Source of the DNA: Sinorhizobium arboris LMG 14919
GTDB lineage: Bacteria > Pseudomonadota > Alphaproteobacteria > Rhizobiales > Rhizobiaceae
Length of the DNA: 64,000 nt
NCBI RefSeq assembly: GCF_000427465.1
Contig: NZ_ATYB01000008.1
Span: 1,426,001 to 1,490,000 of the forward strand
Direction: 5' to 3'
This document shows, piece after piece, positions 45,581 through 54,998 of the stretch. The notes beneath the pieces were generated by a model, which made no database searches, was not told the DNA's origin, and saw only the letters and a list, made by a program, of their open reading frames with translations. Every line of letters begins with the position of its first letter. Position 1 is the stretch's first letter. The position numbers were made by a program, and so were the translations under genes.

Positions 45581-46744
45581 TCAATGGTTGAGCTGCGGCG
45601 GTGCCGGATCGCCGTCGTGATTCATGCCCGGCATCGAATGCCCCTCGTGCCCTCCCGCGGGCGTATCGTGCCGCATAGGCGCCTCGGCGCCGCCGGTGCC
45701 CTGCGGCTCCTGCTGGCTGCGGGCGGGCGTGCCCGTCGCTGGGTGGGTTGCGGCCGGTGCGCCTTCCACCAGGGAATGTCTGTTGTCGTATTCCAGCTTT
45801 TCCCGGTTCCCGGTGCTTTCCTTGCCGGCGCCGCCCATCATGTCGATGTGCATCATTTCCTGCATGCACATCTTGCCGGGCGTGACGCATAGATTGAGGA
45901 TCGACCGATACAAGCCGTCCTCGACCGCGGCGTAATAGCGGACCGGCTCCCTTTCGCTCGGCTTTTCGAGCTTCAGATAGGCGTCACGGTTGAGCGCGGT
46001 TCCCTGCGCCTTCACCCGCGCCACCCATTCGTCGAAGCCCTGCCGGTCGAGCCCGTGGAACTTGAAGCGCATGTGGGAGAAGCCGTCGCCGCTGTAATTG
46101 GCCGAGAAGCCTTCATATTCGCCCGGTTTGTTGATCACCGCGTGGAGCTTCGTTTCCATGCCCGGCATCGCATAGATCTGGCCTGCGAGCGCCGGAATGT
46201 AGAAGGAGTTCATCACCGAGGAGGCGGTGATCTTGAAATGGATCGGCACGTCGACGGGCGCTGCGAGCTCGTTGACCGTCGCGACACCGAGGTCGGGATA
46301 GAAGAACAGCCATTTCCAGTCGAGCGCCACGACCTCGACGGTGAGCGGCTTGGCGTCCGCAGGTATCGCCCTTTCCGCATCCAGCCGGTCGAGCGGGCGA
46401 TAGGGGTCGAGCTTATGCGTGCTGATCCAGGTGATCGCTCCGAGCGCGATGATGATCGCAAGCGGTGCCGACCAGATGACCACCTCGAGTGCCGTCGAAT
46501 GGTGCCAATCCGGATCGTAGGCCGCGCTCGTGTTCGACCGCCGGTAGCGCCAGGCGAAGAAAAGCGTCAGGAAAACGACCGGGACGATGATCAGCAGCAT
46601 GAGGATCGTCGATATGACGATCAGGTCCCGTTGCTGCGCAGCGATATCGCCGGAGGGCGACATCACCACCATGTCGCATCCCGCCATCAGGAGAAACAGC
46701 GGCAAAACGGCGAGGCGGCGGGAAAACTTCAACAGTTCTGGCAC
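45581..46744 (-). CDS. cyoA: cytochrome o ubiquinol oxidase subunit II, with His/Met-rich tail
   Basis: The protein of about 387 residues has a lipobox (LPLFLLMAGC), two spans and the cupredoxin domain (VEVVALDWKWLFFYPDLGVATVNEL, FYIPALAGQIYAMPGMETKLH). The CuA Cys ligands are absent (GEYEGFSANYSGDGFSHM), so this is a quinol, not cytochrome c, oxidase. The C-terminal 70 residues (from SLVEGAPAA) are low-complexity and end HEGHSMPGMNHDGD, rich in His and Met. The start used is GTG at 46744; the ribosome binding site is weak, and the frame is open upstream. It leads the operon. Confidence 0.95.
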   Translation of the reverse strand: MPELLKFSRRLAVLPLFLLMAGCDMVVMSPSGDIAAQQRDLIVISTILMLLIIVPVVFLTLFFAWRYRRSNTSAAYDPDWHHSTALEVVIWSAPLAIIIALGAITWISTHKLDPYRPLDRLDAERAIPADAKPLTVEVVALDWKWLFFYPDLGVATVNELAAPVDVPIHFKITASSVMNSFYIPALAGQIYAMPGMETKLHAVINKPGEYEGFSANYSGDGFSHMRFKFHGLDRQGFDEWVARVKAQGTALNRDAYLKLEKPSEREPVRYYAAVEDGLYRSILNLCVTPGKMCMQEMMHIDMMGGAGKESTGNREKLEYDNRHSLVEGAPAATHPATGTPARSQQEPQGTGGAEAPMRHDTPAGGHEGHSMPGMNHDGDPAPPQLNH

Positions 46745-46880
46745 GGCTCGAAGCTCTATTTGTTTCGACGGCTCTGCGACTAAAGTAGAGTGGACGGGAA
46801 AGGTATGAGGTCGATGGTCGCACTGCAGCAATCCGCCGCAGGTGTTTCGCGGTGCAGCATCCCGCAGACAAGGAGGACGT

Positions 46881-46902
46881 GAAACGCATTATTTCGCGTT
46901 TC
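46881..46902. promoter_or_regulatory. GAAACGC-N8-GCGTTTC palindrome between cyoA and the MHS transporter
   Basis: GAAACGC (46881-46887) and GCGTTTC (46896-46902) lie in the 283-base divergent gap. It could be the operator of a regulator of cyo or of the transporter; no regulator is adjacent. Confidence 0.4.
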
Positions 46903-47027
46903 TCCCCTTGATATGAGCGGTTGATTGGTCAAGATCCCTCCAAGGGAGCCTTGCGCTCTCATCTTGAGAGTTCGAGCGGGTGCGGCGGAACACCGCGCAT
47001 TCTCGGCCCGTGCGCGGGAGGCGTTTG

Positions 47028-48368
47028 ATGAGCACTGCAATGCAACAGTCCCTGGGGCCGTCGTCCTCTTCGATGGAGCGCGATGCGCGGCGCATTCACG
47101 ACGACACGCCCGTATCTCCCGGGAACATCGCCATCGGCGTCGTCATCGGCCGTGCAGCTGAATTCTTCGATTTCTTCGTATATGGCATCGCCTCGGTCGT
47201 CGTGTTTCCGCAGCTTTTCTTTCCGTTCGCGCCCGATCGGCTCACAGCCACGCTCTACTCCTTCGCCATTTTCGCGCTCGCCTTCGTGGCAAGGCCGATC
47301 GGTTCGCTGGTCTTCATGGCCATCGACCGGACTTACGGACGCGGCGTCAAGCTGACAATCGCTCTGTTCATCCTCGGCGGTTCGACCGCCTCGATTGCCT
47401 TCCTGCCGGGCTATGCGACGCTCGGCGCCTGGTCCATCCTGCTGCTTGCCGTCTTCCGCCTCGGGCAGGGATTTGCGCTTGGCGGCGCCTGGGACGGGCT
47501 CGCCTCGCTTCTCGCCCTGAACGCGCCGCAACGCCACCGCGGCTGGTACGCGATGATTCCGCAGCTGGGCGCGCCCTTAGGTTTCATGCTCGCCAGCGCT
47601 CTTTTTGCCTATTTCCTCGTTTCGGTCTCGGAAGAGGATTTTCTCACCTGGGGCTGGCGGTACCCGTTCTTCGTGGCCTTTGCGATCAATGTCGTTGCGC
47701 TGTTTACCCGCCTGCGGCTTGTCATGACGAAGGAATTCGGAACCCTGCTCGACCTTCACGAGCTTCAGGCAGCCCGGGTTACGGAAGTGCTCAAGGTAAA
47801 TGGAGGCAACGTCCTGGTCGGCGCCTTCGTGCCTCTTGCCAGCTTCGCTCTCTTCCATCTGGTGACCGTGTTTCCGCTCAGCTGGGTGGAGATCTACACG
47901 GATCATGGCGCAAGTTCGTTCCTGATGGTGCAGTTCGTCGGGGCGGTCTGCGCCATTCTCGCCATCGTCGCTTCGGGGCTCATTGCCGATCGCGTCGGCC
48001 GCCGCAATCACCTGGGAATTTGCGCCGTGCTGATCGCGATTTTCAGCTTCGTCGCCCCGTTGCTGCTGCAGGCGGGCGCCGCCGGTCGCGACGTGTTCGT
48101 GATCGTCGGCTTCACGATTCTCGGCCTCTCCTTCGGCCAGGCCGCCGGAGCCGTCGCATCGCGCTTCGGCCAGGCCTACCGCTATACGGGAGCGGCACTC
48201 ACCTCGGACCTGTCCTGGCTGATCGGCGCCGGCTTTGCGCCGCTGGTGGCACTCGGCTTGACCAGCCGCTTCGGGCTCGCTTTCGCGGGGTATTATCTCC
48301 TCTCCGGGGCCCTTTGCACGATTCTGGCTCTCATCTTCAGCAAAACCCTCGAGATCAACAACGAGTAG
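47028..48368 (+). CDS. MFS transporter, MHS (metabolite:H+ symporter) family
   Basis: The 446-residue protein starts MSTAMQQSLGPSSSSMERD behind GGGAGG and has twelve spans. GVVIGRAAEFFDFFVYGIASVVVFPQLFFP is the MHS-type first span (usual form EWYDFFIYG), and RPIGSLVFMAIDRTYGRGVKL is the loop 2-3 motif of MFS. Members take up proline/betaine, ketoglutarate, citrate or aromatic acids. Substrate cannot be told. It is divergent from cyoA. Confidence 0.93.
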   Translation: MSTAMQQSLGPSSSSMERDARRIHDDTPVSPGNIAIGVVIGRAAEFFDFFVYGIASVVVFPQLFFPFAPDRLTATLYSFAIFALAFVARPIGSLVFMAIDRTYGRGVKLTIALFILGGSTASIAFLPGYATLGAWSILLLAVFRLGQGFALGGAWDGLASLLALNAPQRHRGWYAMIPQLGAPLGFMLASALFAYFLVSVSEEDFLTWGWRYPFFVAFAINVVALFTRLRLVMTKEFGTLLDLHELQAARVTEVLKVNGGNVLVGAFVPLASFALFHLVTVFPLSWVEIYTDHGASSFLMVQFVGAVCAILAIVASGLIADRVGRRNHLGICAVLIAIFSFVAPLLLQAGAAGRDVFVIVGFTILGLSFGQAAGAVASRFGQAYRYTGAALTSDLSWLIGAGFAPLVALGLTSRFGLAFAGYYLLSGALCTILALIFSKTLEINNE

Positions 48369-48524
48369 GACACCGTAAAGACGCAAGCCACGCCGCAACG
48401 GCGGCAGCCCCGCCGGGCTCGATGTTGGCCGTCTACGTGTTCACCTGAGATTCGGTTTCCCAAGGGTCGGGCGCCCTGGCTTCCGCTTGCCGGCCGCAAT
48501 CGGTTGCGAGTGGGCAGTGGCGGC

Positions 48525-48549
48525 GGAACATAATCGGGTCTCGCCGGTT
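48525..48549 (+). promoter_or_regulatory. EcfG-type promoter for the DUF3008 gene
   Basis: GGAAC (48525-48529) is followed after 18 bases by TT (48548-48549), with GGTT as the -10. It is 79 bases before the start at 48628. Confidence 0.6.
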
Positions 48550-48627
48550 CCGGCAGCGACGCACGGTACGGGAGCAAACGGTTTCCCCATCGCCGTGAGT
48601 GCCAAGCACCGAAAGGAGAAAGGAGCC

Positions 48628-48816
48628 ATGCCTGCAAAGTCGAAGGCGCAGCAGAAGGCCGCTGGCGCGGCTCTTGCCGCCAAACGAGGCGAGAAGAAGA
48701 AGAGCGAACTCAAGGGCGCCTCTCGAGGCATGGAAGAGTCCATGACCGAGAAGGAGCTGAAGGAAATGGCCTCGACAAAGCGCAAGGGCAAGAAGGAACA
48801 CGTCTCGGACAAGTGA
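48628..48816 (+). CDS. DUF3008 small basic protein
   Basis: The 62-residue protein starts MPAKSKAQQKAAGAALAAKRG behind GAAAGGAG and ends KKEHVSDK. This matches DUF3008, a short Lys/Ala-rich alphaproteobacterial family without a known role. The longer in-frame extension upstream runs across the promoter and is not likely. An EcfG-type promoter suggests stress control. Confidence 0.8.
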   Translation: MPAKSKAQQKAAGAALAAKRGEKKKSELKGASRGMEESMTEKELKEMASTKRKGKKEHVSDK

Positions 48817-49025
48817 CGCGGCTGTCGCGGCACCGCTTGCCGAACGCGCCGCCCCACGGTATTCCGGGCCCGAGGTATAATGTTTCCGGTTTACCTTCAC
48901 GGTCGGAAGAATGTTTCAGCTTACGATGGCTGTAGTCCCTTCACGCCCGCCGTTTTGATGATTTACAGCGCCAAGCGGGAACAATATTCTGTAGCGAGAT
49001 CCGGGTCGTGATTAAGGACGGGCGA

Positions 49026-49184
49026 ATGAACGATAGCAGGGCTTCCGCGGATGTGGACGCGGAGAAAGCCGTTGACGAGCGGATTGCATCGCTTGTCGAG
49101 AAGATGCGCAAGGAAGCGGTACCAGAGCGACTTCTCGAACTGGCCCGGGAGCTGCAGAAAGCCCTTGACGAGCGGAAGCGCTGA
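49026..49184 (+). CDS. nepR: NepR-type anti-sigma factor
   Basis: The 52-residue protein reads MNDSRASADVDAEKAVDERI, then ASLVEKMRKEAVPERLLELA and RELQKALDERKR. The two helices around the E-x-V/P-P-E-R-L-L-E-L pattern are those of NepR, which holds the sigma factor EcfG inactive until the phosphorylated response regulator PhyR removes it. It converges on ecfG (ends 40 bases apart), which is unlike the usual nepR-ecfG operon. A GGAAC at 48978 has no matching -10. No PhyR gene is in this window. Confidence 0.8.
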   Translation: MNDSRASADVDAEKAVDERIASLVEKMRKEAVPERLLELARELQKALDERKR

Positions 49185-49224
49185 CCGCGGCACCCGGTCG
49201 GCTGACATGGATGCGCCCGTGGGT

Positions 49225-49746
49225 TCAGTTGAGCGGATTTCCATGCATTTGCGCCGTCAGTTCGTCGCGTGCCCGGCTGAGCCGGCTCTTGATCGTACCG
49301 ATCGCGCAGTCACATATGTCAGCGGCTTCCTTATAGCTCATCCCGAATCCGGCAACGAGCACGAGGACTTCGCGGTGCTCTGGTGATAGAGCCCCAAGCG
49401 CGCTGCGTAACTCGCCGTTGAGAACGGACCACTCCTGCGACGGCGCGGTCGGGATCGGCAATTCGGCGCAATTGGTGCTGCCCGGGCTTTCGCGCGTGCG
49501 GATCTTGTACTGCGTGCGAAACGCATTGCGCATGATCGTGAACAGCCAGGACTTCAGGCTCGTGCCGGGCTCGAACTGTTCGATGCTTCTCAGCGCCCGG
49601 AGCAATGTCTCCTGTACGAGGTCGTCGGCCTCGAACGACGCTGACGTGAACGTTCGAGCGAACGCCCGCAGAGCGGGAATCAGATCGACGACTTGCTCCT
49701 CAAGCAGCGGTGATTGTTGCGATGCGTGACCGCCGATAGCAGGCAT
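49225..49746 (-). CDS. ecfG: ECF sigma factor, EcfG (ECF15) group
   Basis: The 173-residue protein starts MPAIGGHASQQS behind AAGGGC and has region 2 (LIPALRAFARTFTSASFEADDLVQETLLRAL), the linker, and region 4 (SALGALSPEHREVLVLVAGFGMSYKEAADICDCAIGTIKSRLSRAR). The pattern is that of EcfG, the sigma factor of the alphaproteobacterial general stress response. A GGAAC-N18-TT promoter 50 bases upstream predicts autoregulation or control by another EcfG. Longer in-frame starts reach back across this promoter and are unlikely. Convergent with nepR. Confidence 0.93.
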   Translation of the reverse strand: MPAIGGHASQQSPLLEEQVVDLIPALRAFARTFTSASFEADDLVQETLLRALRSIEQFEPGTSLKSWLFTIMRNAFRTQYKIRTRESPGSTNCAELPIPTAPSQEWSVLNGELRSALGALSPEHREVLVLVAGFGMSYKEAADICDCAIGTIKSRLSRARDELTAQMHGNPLN

Positions 49747-49796
49747 GTCGAATATTGCCCTTCTGCCTATGAAGATTTCACTAGGTGACGTTAGGA

Positions 49797-49821
49797 AATG
49801 CCTTTCCGGCTCTTTGGTTCC
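49797..49821 (-). promoter_or_regulatory. EcfG-type promoter of ecfG
   Basis: On the minus strand GGAAC (49821-49817) is followed after 18 bases by TT (49798-49797). It is 50 bases before the start at 49746. Confidence 0.6.
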
Positions 49822-49939
49822 TAAGAGCCGGGGGATATTTCCCGGCTCCGCTTGAATCCGGCACCTGATCGTGCGGCGATTTATGCAGGAGGCAGGCCTT
49901 ATGCAGGAGGCGGACCGGCGGCTTCGCCGCTCTGCCGCG

Positions 49940-49964
49940 GGAACCAAAAGCGGCATCACCAGTT
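49940..49964 (+). promoter_or_regulatory. EcfG-type promoter of the DUF1236 gene
   Basis: GGAAC (49940-49944) is followed after 18 bases by TT (49963-49964), with AGTT as the -10. It is 46 bases before the start at 50010. Confidence 0.6.
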
Positions 49965-50009
49965 TGAGTGGTCTAGGGACATCACGAGGTTGAGTGGAAG
50001 GAGAACTCC

Positions 50010-50294
50010 ATGAAGAGAATTGCCTCTATGACTGCTGCCCTGCTTTTGACGATCGGTTCAACGGCAGTCGCGCAGACGGCAGTCGTGCTGCCCAGCGAAG
50101 TAAGAACTTATGTATTGGAGCAGAGTACGCCTTCTGTCGCCTACGAAGGTGAGATTGTCGTCGGGCAGCCGATTCCCGAAACGGTGGAGATCCACACGAT
50201 TCCGGACCAGCCCGATTTTGCCTACGCAATCGTCAATGATCAGCGCGTTGTCGTGAATCCGAAGACGCACACGGTTGTGGAGATCCTGCAGTAG
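50010..50294 (+). CDS. DUF1236 exported protein
   Basis: The 94-residue protein starts MKRIASMTAALLLTIGSTAVAQ behind GGAAGGAG, with a signal peptide cut near VAQ. The mature part (LPSEVRTYVLEQ, YEGEIVVGQPIPETVEIHTIPDQPDFAYAIVNDQRVVVNPKTHTVVEIL) is DUF1236, common in rhizobia and predicted periplasmic. It stands behind an EcfG-type promoter, divergent from ecfG. Function unknown. Confidence 0.88.
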   Translation: MKRIASMTAALLLTIGSTAVAQTAVVLPSEVRTYVLEQSTPSVAYEGEIVVGQPIPETVEIHTIPDQPDFAYAIVNDQRVVVNPKTHTVVEILQ

Positions 50295-50390
50295 CGTTTG
50301 GAACTGTATGTTTCCCTGGCCGCATCCTGCGCCTCTATCCCCTGAACGAGCGTGGCGGTCCGCGCCGCCACGCCAGCCCTTGGGGGCAAC

Positions 50391-50654
50391 ATGGAAAACC
50401 AAAGCATAGAGTTTCGACTGGCGGCGCAACGGGAGATCCTTGTTGCCGTCCTTTCCGCGCTTTACCGCCATAAGGATATCTGGTCGGAGATCAACCGTGC
50501 CCTGGAAGAGGTCCCGATTGTTCAGGATCATGAAGAAGACCCCGGCGTCGTACCGTCGGAAGCCTTTGCCAGGCAGAACGCCATGACGACGGAAATCGCG
50601 TCCATCCTGCAGGATGCGAAGGCGCGGACGGATCTGGACCCCGAACCGCTTTGA
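50391..50654 (+). CDS. hypothetical protein (87 aa)
   Basis: The 87-residue protein starts MENQSIEFRLAAQREILVAV behind GGGGGCAAC. It is acidic and helical (ALYRHKDIWSEINRALEEVPIVQDHEEDPGVVPSEAF), without signal or spans. I do not recognise the family. A GGAAC at 50300 lacks a fitting -10. It lies between the DUF1236 gene and the small operon starting at 50762. Confidence 0.65.
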   Translation: MENQSIEFRLAAQREILVAVLSALYRHKDIWSEINRALEEVPIVQDHEEDPGVVPSEAFARQNAMTTEIASILQDAKARTDLDPEPL

Positions 50655-50678
50655 GACGTCTGCCGGTGCGATTAGACC

Positions 50679-50704
50679 GGAACCCCTTCTGCCTTTCGTG
50701 CGTT
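50679..50704 (+). promoter_or_regulatory. EcfG-type promoter with consensus CGTT
   Basis: GGAAC (50679-50683) is followed after 17 bases by CGTT (50701-50704), an exact -10. It lies 57 bases before the start at 50762 and probably drives three genes. Confidence 0.65.
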
Positions 50705-50761
50705 AACCCAAAGGCTGCGTTTTCAGCCCCCGCATGTCCACGCAAGAGAAGGGAGCGTATC

Positions 50762-50962
50762 GTGCGCGTTCGACTGAAACAGAAGCGTCCGAAATTTGCC
50801 CGGCCGCCTGAAAATCCAAATCCGAAGAAATCTGGGCGGAATACCTGGCAACCTCAGGTTATTGTCCCTTACCGGGTCGACCTCACTCTCAAGAAGCAGG
50901 CGACGGATGAAGTGACAGTTCCGGCCTCGATCAACGGGAGGCTCATCGATGGCCGGCCATGA
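50762..50962 (+). CDS. small hypothetical protein (66 aa)
   Basis: The protein starts with GTG behind AGGGAG and reads VRVRLKQKRPKFARPPENPN. It is basic in its first half, then has ITWQPQV-like strands (NTWQPQVIVPYRVDLTLKKQATDEVTV). No family is recognised. It overlaps the CBS gene by 14 bases, so the two are probably co-translated. The exact promoter just upstream supports it. Confidence 0.6.
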   Translation: MRVRLKQKRPKFARPPENPNPKKSGRNTWQPQVIVPYRVDLTLKKQATDEVTVPASINGRLIDGRP

Positions 50963-51425
50963 GGACAAGGTGGTCCGTGTTCGGGACGTGATGTCCCGGC
51001 AGGTTTTCACCGTTTCCCCCACCGACACCGCGCAATCCGTCGCCCGGCTGATGGCCGAGACGGGCGTCGGTGCGTTGCCGGTCGAGGCGCCGGGCGTTGG
51101 AACGATCCTCGGCATCGTCACGGATCGGGACATAGTCACGTCCGTCGTCGCTCAGGGTCTGTCCAGTTCGACCGCCGTGTTCGAGTTCATGACGGTGGCC
51201 GCAGAATCCTGCGAGGAGGACGACAGTCTCCTGCTTGCCGCGCAGAAGATGCACGATCTGCGGATCCGTCGTCTTGTCGTCGTCAACGGGAAGCGGCATG
51301 CAGCCGGCATCGTAGCTCTTGCGGATATCAGCAGGGTCAACCCGGAACTTGGCGGTCTCGTTCTCGAGGGAATCAACCGACCTGCCCCTGCAGATACCCG
51401 GCTTGAAGGAATGTCGACATGCTGA
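50949..51425 (+). CDS. CBS-domain protein
   Basis: The 158-residue protein is a tandem CBS pair. The first is VRDVMSRQVFTVSPTDTAQSVARLMAETGVGALPVEAPGVGTILGIVTDRDIV and the second FEFMTVAAESCEEDDSLLLAAQKMHDLRIRRLVVVNGKRHAAGIVALADIS. CBS pairs bind adenosyl groups and sense energy or ionic state. Stand-alone members often act with other proteins under stress. It sits between two small genes in the EcfG-type operon. Confidence 0.92.
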   Translation: MAGHEDKVVRVRDVMSRQVFTVSPTDTAQSVARLMAETGVGALPVEAPGVGTILGIVTDRDIVTSVVAQGLSSSTAVFEFMTVAAESCEEDDSLLLAAQKMHDLRIRRLVVVNGKRHAAGIVALADISRVNPELGGLVLEGINRPAPADTRLEGMSTC

Positions 51426-51676
51426 CGCAGGACCGTCTTTGGAGCGAAGCGGTAATTCTGGAAGGGGGAAGCCGCGTCCTGAGGGTGCAAAGCACCCGCG
51501 ATGCGTTTCTTTGCCTCAAGAACCATTGGCCGATTGCCGACGGAGACGCAAAGCGCGAAGCCTTTGCCGCGTGCGAGCGCGTAATCGAAGGGCATGACGA
51601 GCCCGATGCCGCCCGCGCCGCTTTCATCAAGGCTGCTGAGGAAGCGCAGTTCAGCGTACACTGCTGGACCGGGTGA
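51419..51676 (+). CDS. DUF982 protein, copy 1
   Basis: The 85-residue protein overlaps the CBS stop (ATGCTGA) and reads MLTQDRLWSEAVILEGGSRVL, then TRDAFLCLKNHWPIADGDAK and ARAAFIKAAEEAQFSVH. This is DUF982: a first strand pair, a central W-P-x3-G segment and a C-terminal A-x-R-A-A-F-I-x-A-x-x-E-A helix. The family is confined mainly to rhizobia and has no known role. It is the third gene of the EcfG-type operon. Confidence 0.88.
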   Translation: MLTQDRLWSEAVILEGGSRVLRVQSTRDAFLCLKNHWPIADGDAKREAFAACERVIEGHDEPDAARAAFIKAAEEAQFSVHCWTG

Positions 51677-51716
51677 CCGACCCGGTCCGGGGCGGAAGCT
51701 GCTGGAGATCAGACCG

Positions 51717-52016
51717 TCACGGACGGCTGTCGGAGCGGTTTCGGGCTGCAGGCCGATAGCGTTCGGCGATTGCGATCTGGACTTCGGCCTGGAACGAGAG
51801 GACCTCGTTGCGGATCTCTTCCTCGCGAAGGCCCAATGCGGAAAGCTGCTGGGCGAGCCTCCGGCATTCGCTCTTCCAGTAGTGGATGGCAGCAGCCCCG
51901 TGTATCCGGTCCAGTTCGCGTGCGCAGCGGTCGACATCGCCCGCGCGCGCTGCCAAGGGAAACGCGACCACTTCGCCGCCCCGGACCATGGTTCGTTCGC
52001 CAAACTCAGCTGCCAT
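51717..52016 (-). CDS. DUF6074-like small protein
   Basis: The 99-residue protein starts MAAEFGERTMVRGGEVVAFPLAARAGDVDR behind AAGGTGA. AARAGDVDRCARELDRIHGAAAIHYWKSECRRLAQQLSALGL-like helices are typical of the DUF6074 family of rhizobia and relatives. No partner or function is known. It converges on the DUF982 operon. Confidence 0.75.
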   Translation of the reverse strand: MAAEFGERTMVRGGEVVAFPLAARAGDVDRCARELDRIHGAAAIHYWKSECRRLAQQLSALGLREEEIRNEVLSFQAEVQIAIAERYRPAARNRSDSRP

Positions 52017-52159
52017 CGAATCACCTTACGTTCGTCACCAGCCACGTCTATCGGCTAGATGGTTAACGAATCATTCGCCGCGATCGCCTGCCTGTCGCCG
52101 GAGGTTGTCGCTTCGGCCCGAGAAAAACCCCGGCGCGAACAACATTGTGCGGTGCCTCG

Positions 52160-52184
52160 GGAACAATCGGGCCGGGACACGGTT
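52160..52184 (+). promoter_or_regulatory. orphan EcfG-type promoter
   Basis: GGAAC (52160-52164) is followed after 18 bases by TT (52183-52184). The next recognised gene downstream on either strand reads toward it from 53231, so no protein gene follows on the plus strand. Confidence 0.5.
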
Positions 52185-52189
52185 TGGCA

Positions 52190-52300
52190 GTCGGATCGTG
52201 TGGACAAGTTCCCTCTCCGCAAAGCCCCTACGGATCCACACGCTCCTCAACGATAACGAACAAAATATCGGGCTCCGCCGCCCCGGCGGGGCCCTTCCTG
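52190..52300 (+). ncRNA. candidate stress-induced small RNA
   Basis: Transcription from the orphan promoter would begin near 52190. The region has an 8-bp inverted repeat (CGTGTGGA 52197-52204 with TCCACACG 52235-52242) and ends in a GCCCC-GGC-GGGGC hairpin (52280-52292) followed by a pyrimidine-rich stretch. This is a prediction from promoter and structure only. Confidence 0.35.
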
Positions 52301-52448
52301 TCCGACTGGCTGGATTGTTTCACCGCACCGGTCCAGGATCTGACCCGTCGAAGGCGGACCAGGATTGTCTCGCTTCACCGGCTTGGTCTTGCCGATCGCC
52401 TGTGACGGTTTAGGCAGGGCAGCGCCAGCGTCCAAATATCTCCAGGGG

Positions 52449-54129
<1,681 letters not shown>

Positions 54130-54160
54130 TGCGCATCCCACGTTTGTTGATCCGCTGATC

Positions 54161-54185
54161 AACACGCTGGCGGGCGAAGAGTTCC
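54161..54185 (-). promoter_or_regulatory. EcfG-type promoter of the iron permease-like gene
   Basis: On the minus strand GGAAC (54185-54181) is followed after 18 bases by TT (54162-54161), with TGTT as the -10. It is 32 bases before the start at 54129. Confidence 0.6.
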
Positions 54186-54319
54186 CTTCAGGCGCCCACC
54201 GGGCAGATGGACAGACCTTGCCGCCGTTTCCAATCTCGGTGTTCCCCGGACCGGCTTCATCGCGGGCGCGCGTGCGCGGGTCCTGGCGCGCCATGGCCCC
54301 GGCCATGCGAGGCCAGGGT

Positions 54320-54568
54320 TCAACTCACGACATTGACCTGCGCCTCTTTCGCCGCAGCGACGAAGGCTGCCCGCGCGACATAGGCGGGGGAGTCGCGTTC
54401 GAGCACTGCCAGACAGATATCGATTGCCGCCTGGTAAGCCTTGCCGCGATTGACCGGCCACCGCTTGGTCAGCAACTCGACCGCTTGGCGGGTGTTCGAC
54501 ACCATGTGGATCTTCTGATCGTCGGGCATCCGCACCGGGACGCATTCATTCCAGGGGCCGGGGTCCAT
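54320..54568 (-). CDS. DUF982 protein, copy 2
   Basis: The 82-residue protein starts MDPGPWNECVPVRMPDDQKI and has the DUF982 segments TRQAVELLTKRWPVNRGKAYQ and ARAAFVAAAKEAQVNVVS. Its start overlaps the end of copy 3 by 23 bases, which suggests co-translation. Function unknown. Confidence 0.85.
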   Translation of the reverse strand: MDPGPWNECVPVRMPDDQKIHMVSNTRQAVELLTKRWPVNRGKAYQAAIDICLAVLERDSPAYVARAAFVAAAKEAQVNVVS

Positions 54569-54827
54569 GACCTTCCTCCTGCAGTGGCACGACCGTCAGG
54601 AAGGCCTCCCGCAAAGCGGCAATAAAGGCGGCCCGTGCGTCTTCGGGCTTCTTTCTGCGCCTGAGCGCCGCATCGCAGGCACGTATGGCGCAGCCGTAAT
54701 AGGCGCCGCCCCGCACCGGCCATTCGCTTCGCAGACAATGCATCGCGTCGAGCGGGCCGACAACCGTGCGGCATCTGCCGTCGAGCATGTTGATATTGAC
54801 GGGCTTGCTCCAGGGAATCTCGTACAT
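54546..54827 (-). CDS. DUF982 protein, copy 3
   Basis: The 93-residue protein starts MYEIPWSKPVNINMLDGRCR behind GAGGAGGAGCG and has the DUF982 segments PLDAMHCLRSEWPVRGGAYYG and ARAAFIAALREAFLTVV. It ends in an acidic tail (PLQEEGHGPRPLE). No EcfG-type motif is seen in the 171-base gap upstream, so it may be read through from copy 4. Confidence 0.85.
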   Translation of the reverse strand: MYEIPWSKPVNINMLDGRCRTVVGPLDAMHCLRSEWPVRGGAYYGCAIRACDAALRRRKKPEDARAAFIAALREAFLTVVPLQEEGHGPRPLE

Positions 54828-54998
54828 CGCTCCTCCTCGCCCACTCCGAGCCGCCCGGTGCGGCGCCGCATCCGCTCCGAAACTATCCGGTCCAACACGT
54901 CTTACCGCATGTGTCCATTAAAAGGGCGAAAACATGCAGGCAGAACAAAGCGCTACAGCGACCTCTTGCGCGCCCGGTAAGACGCCCAACGCTGCAGT

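Larger units (their letters stand above)
52017..52448. other. 432-base stretch without a protein gene
   Basis: No convincing protein gene is here. It holds the orphan EcfG-type promoter at 52160, two inverted repeats downstream of it, and the leader of the small gene at 52016. Confidence 0.5.

Noticed and set aside
46905..46935. An FNR/FixK-type site near cyoA (TTGATTGGTCAAG).
   Set aside because: The spacing between TTGA and TCAA is four bases, while FNR-type sites need six.
48978..49002. An EcfG-type promoter ahead of nepR.
   Set aside because: GGAAC is present but the bases 18-19 positions later are not TT.
50299..50325. An EcfG-type promoter ahead of the 87-aa gene.
   Set aside because: GGAAC is present but no TT follows at 18 or 19 bases.
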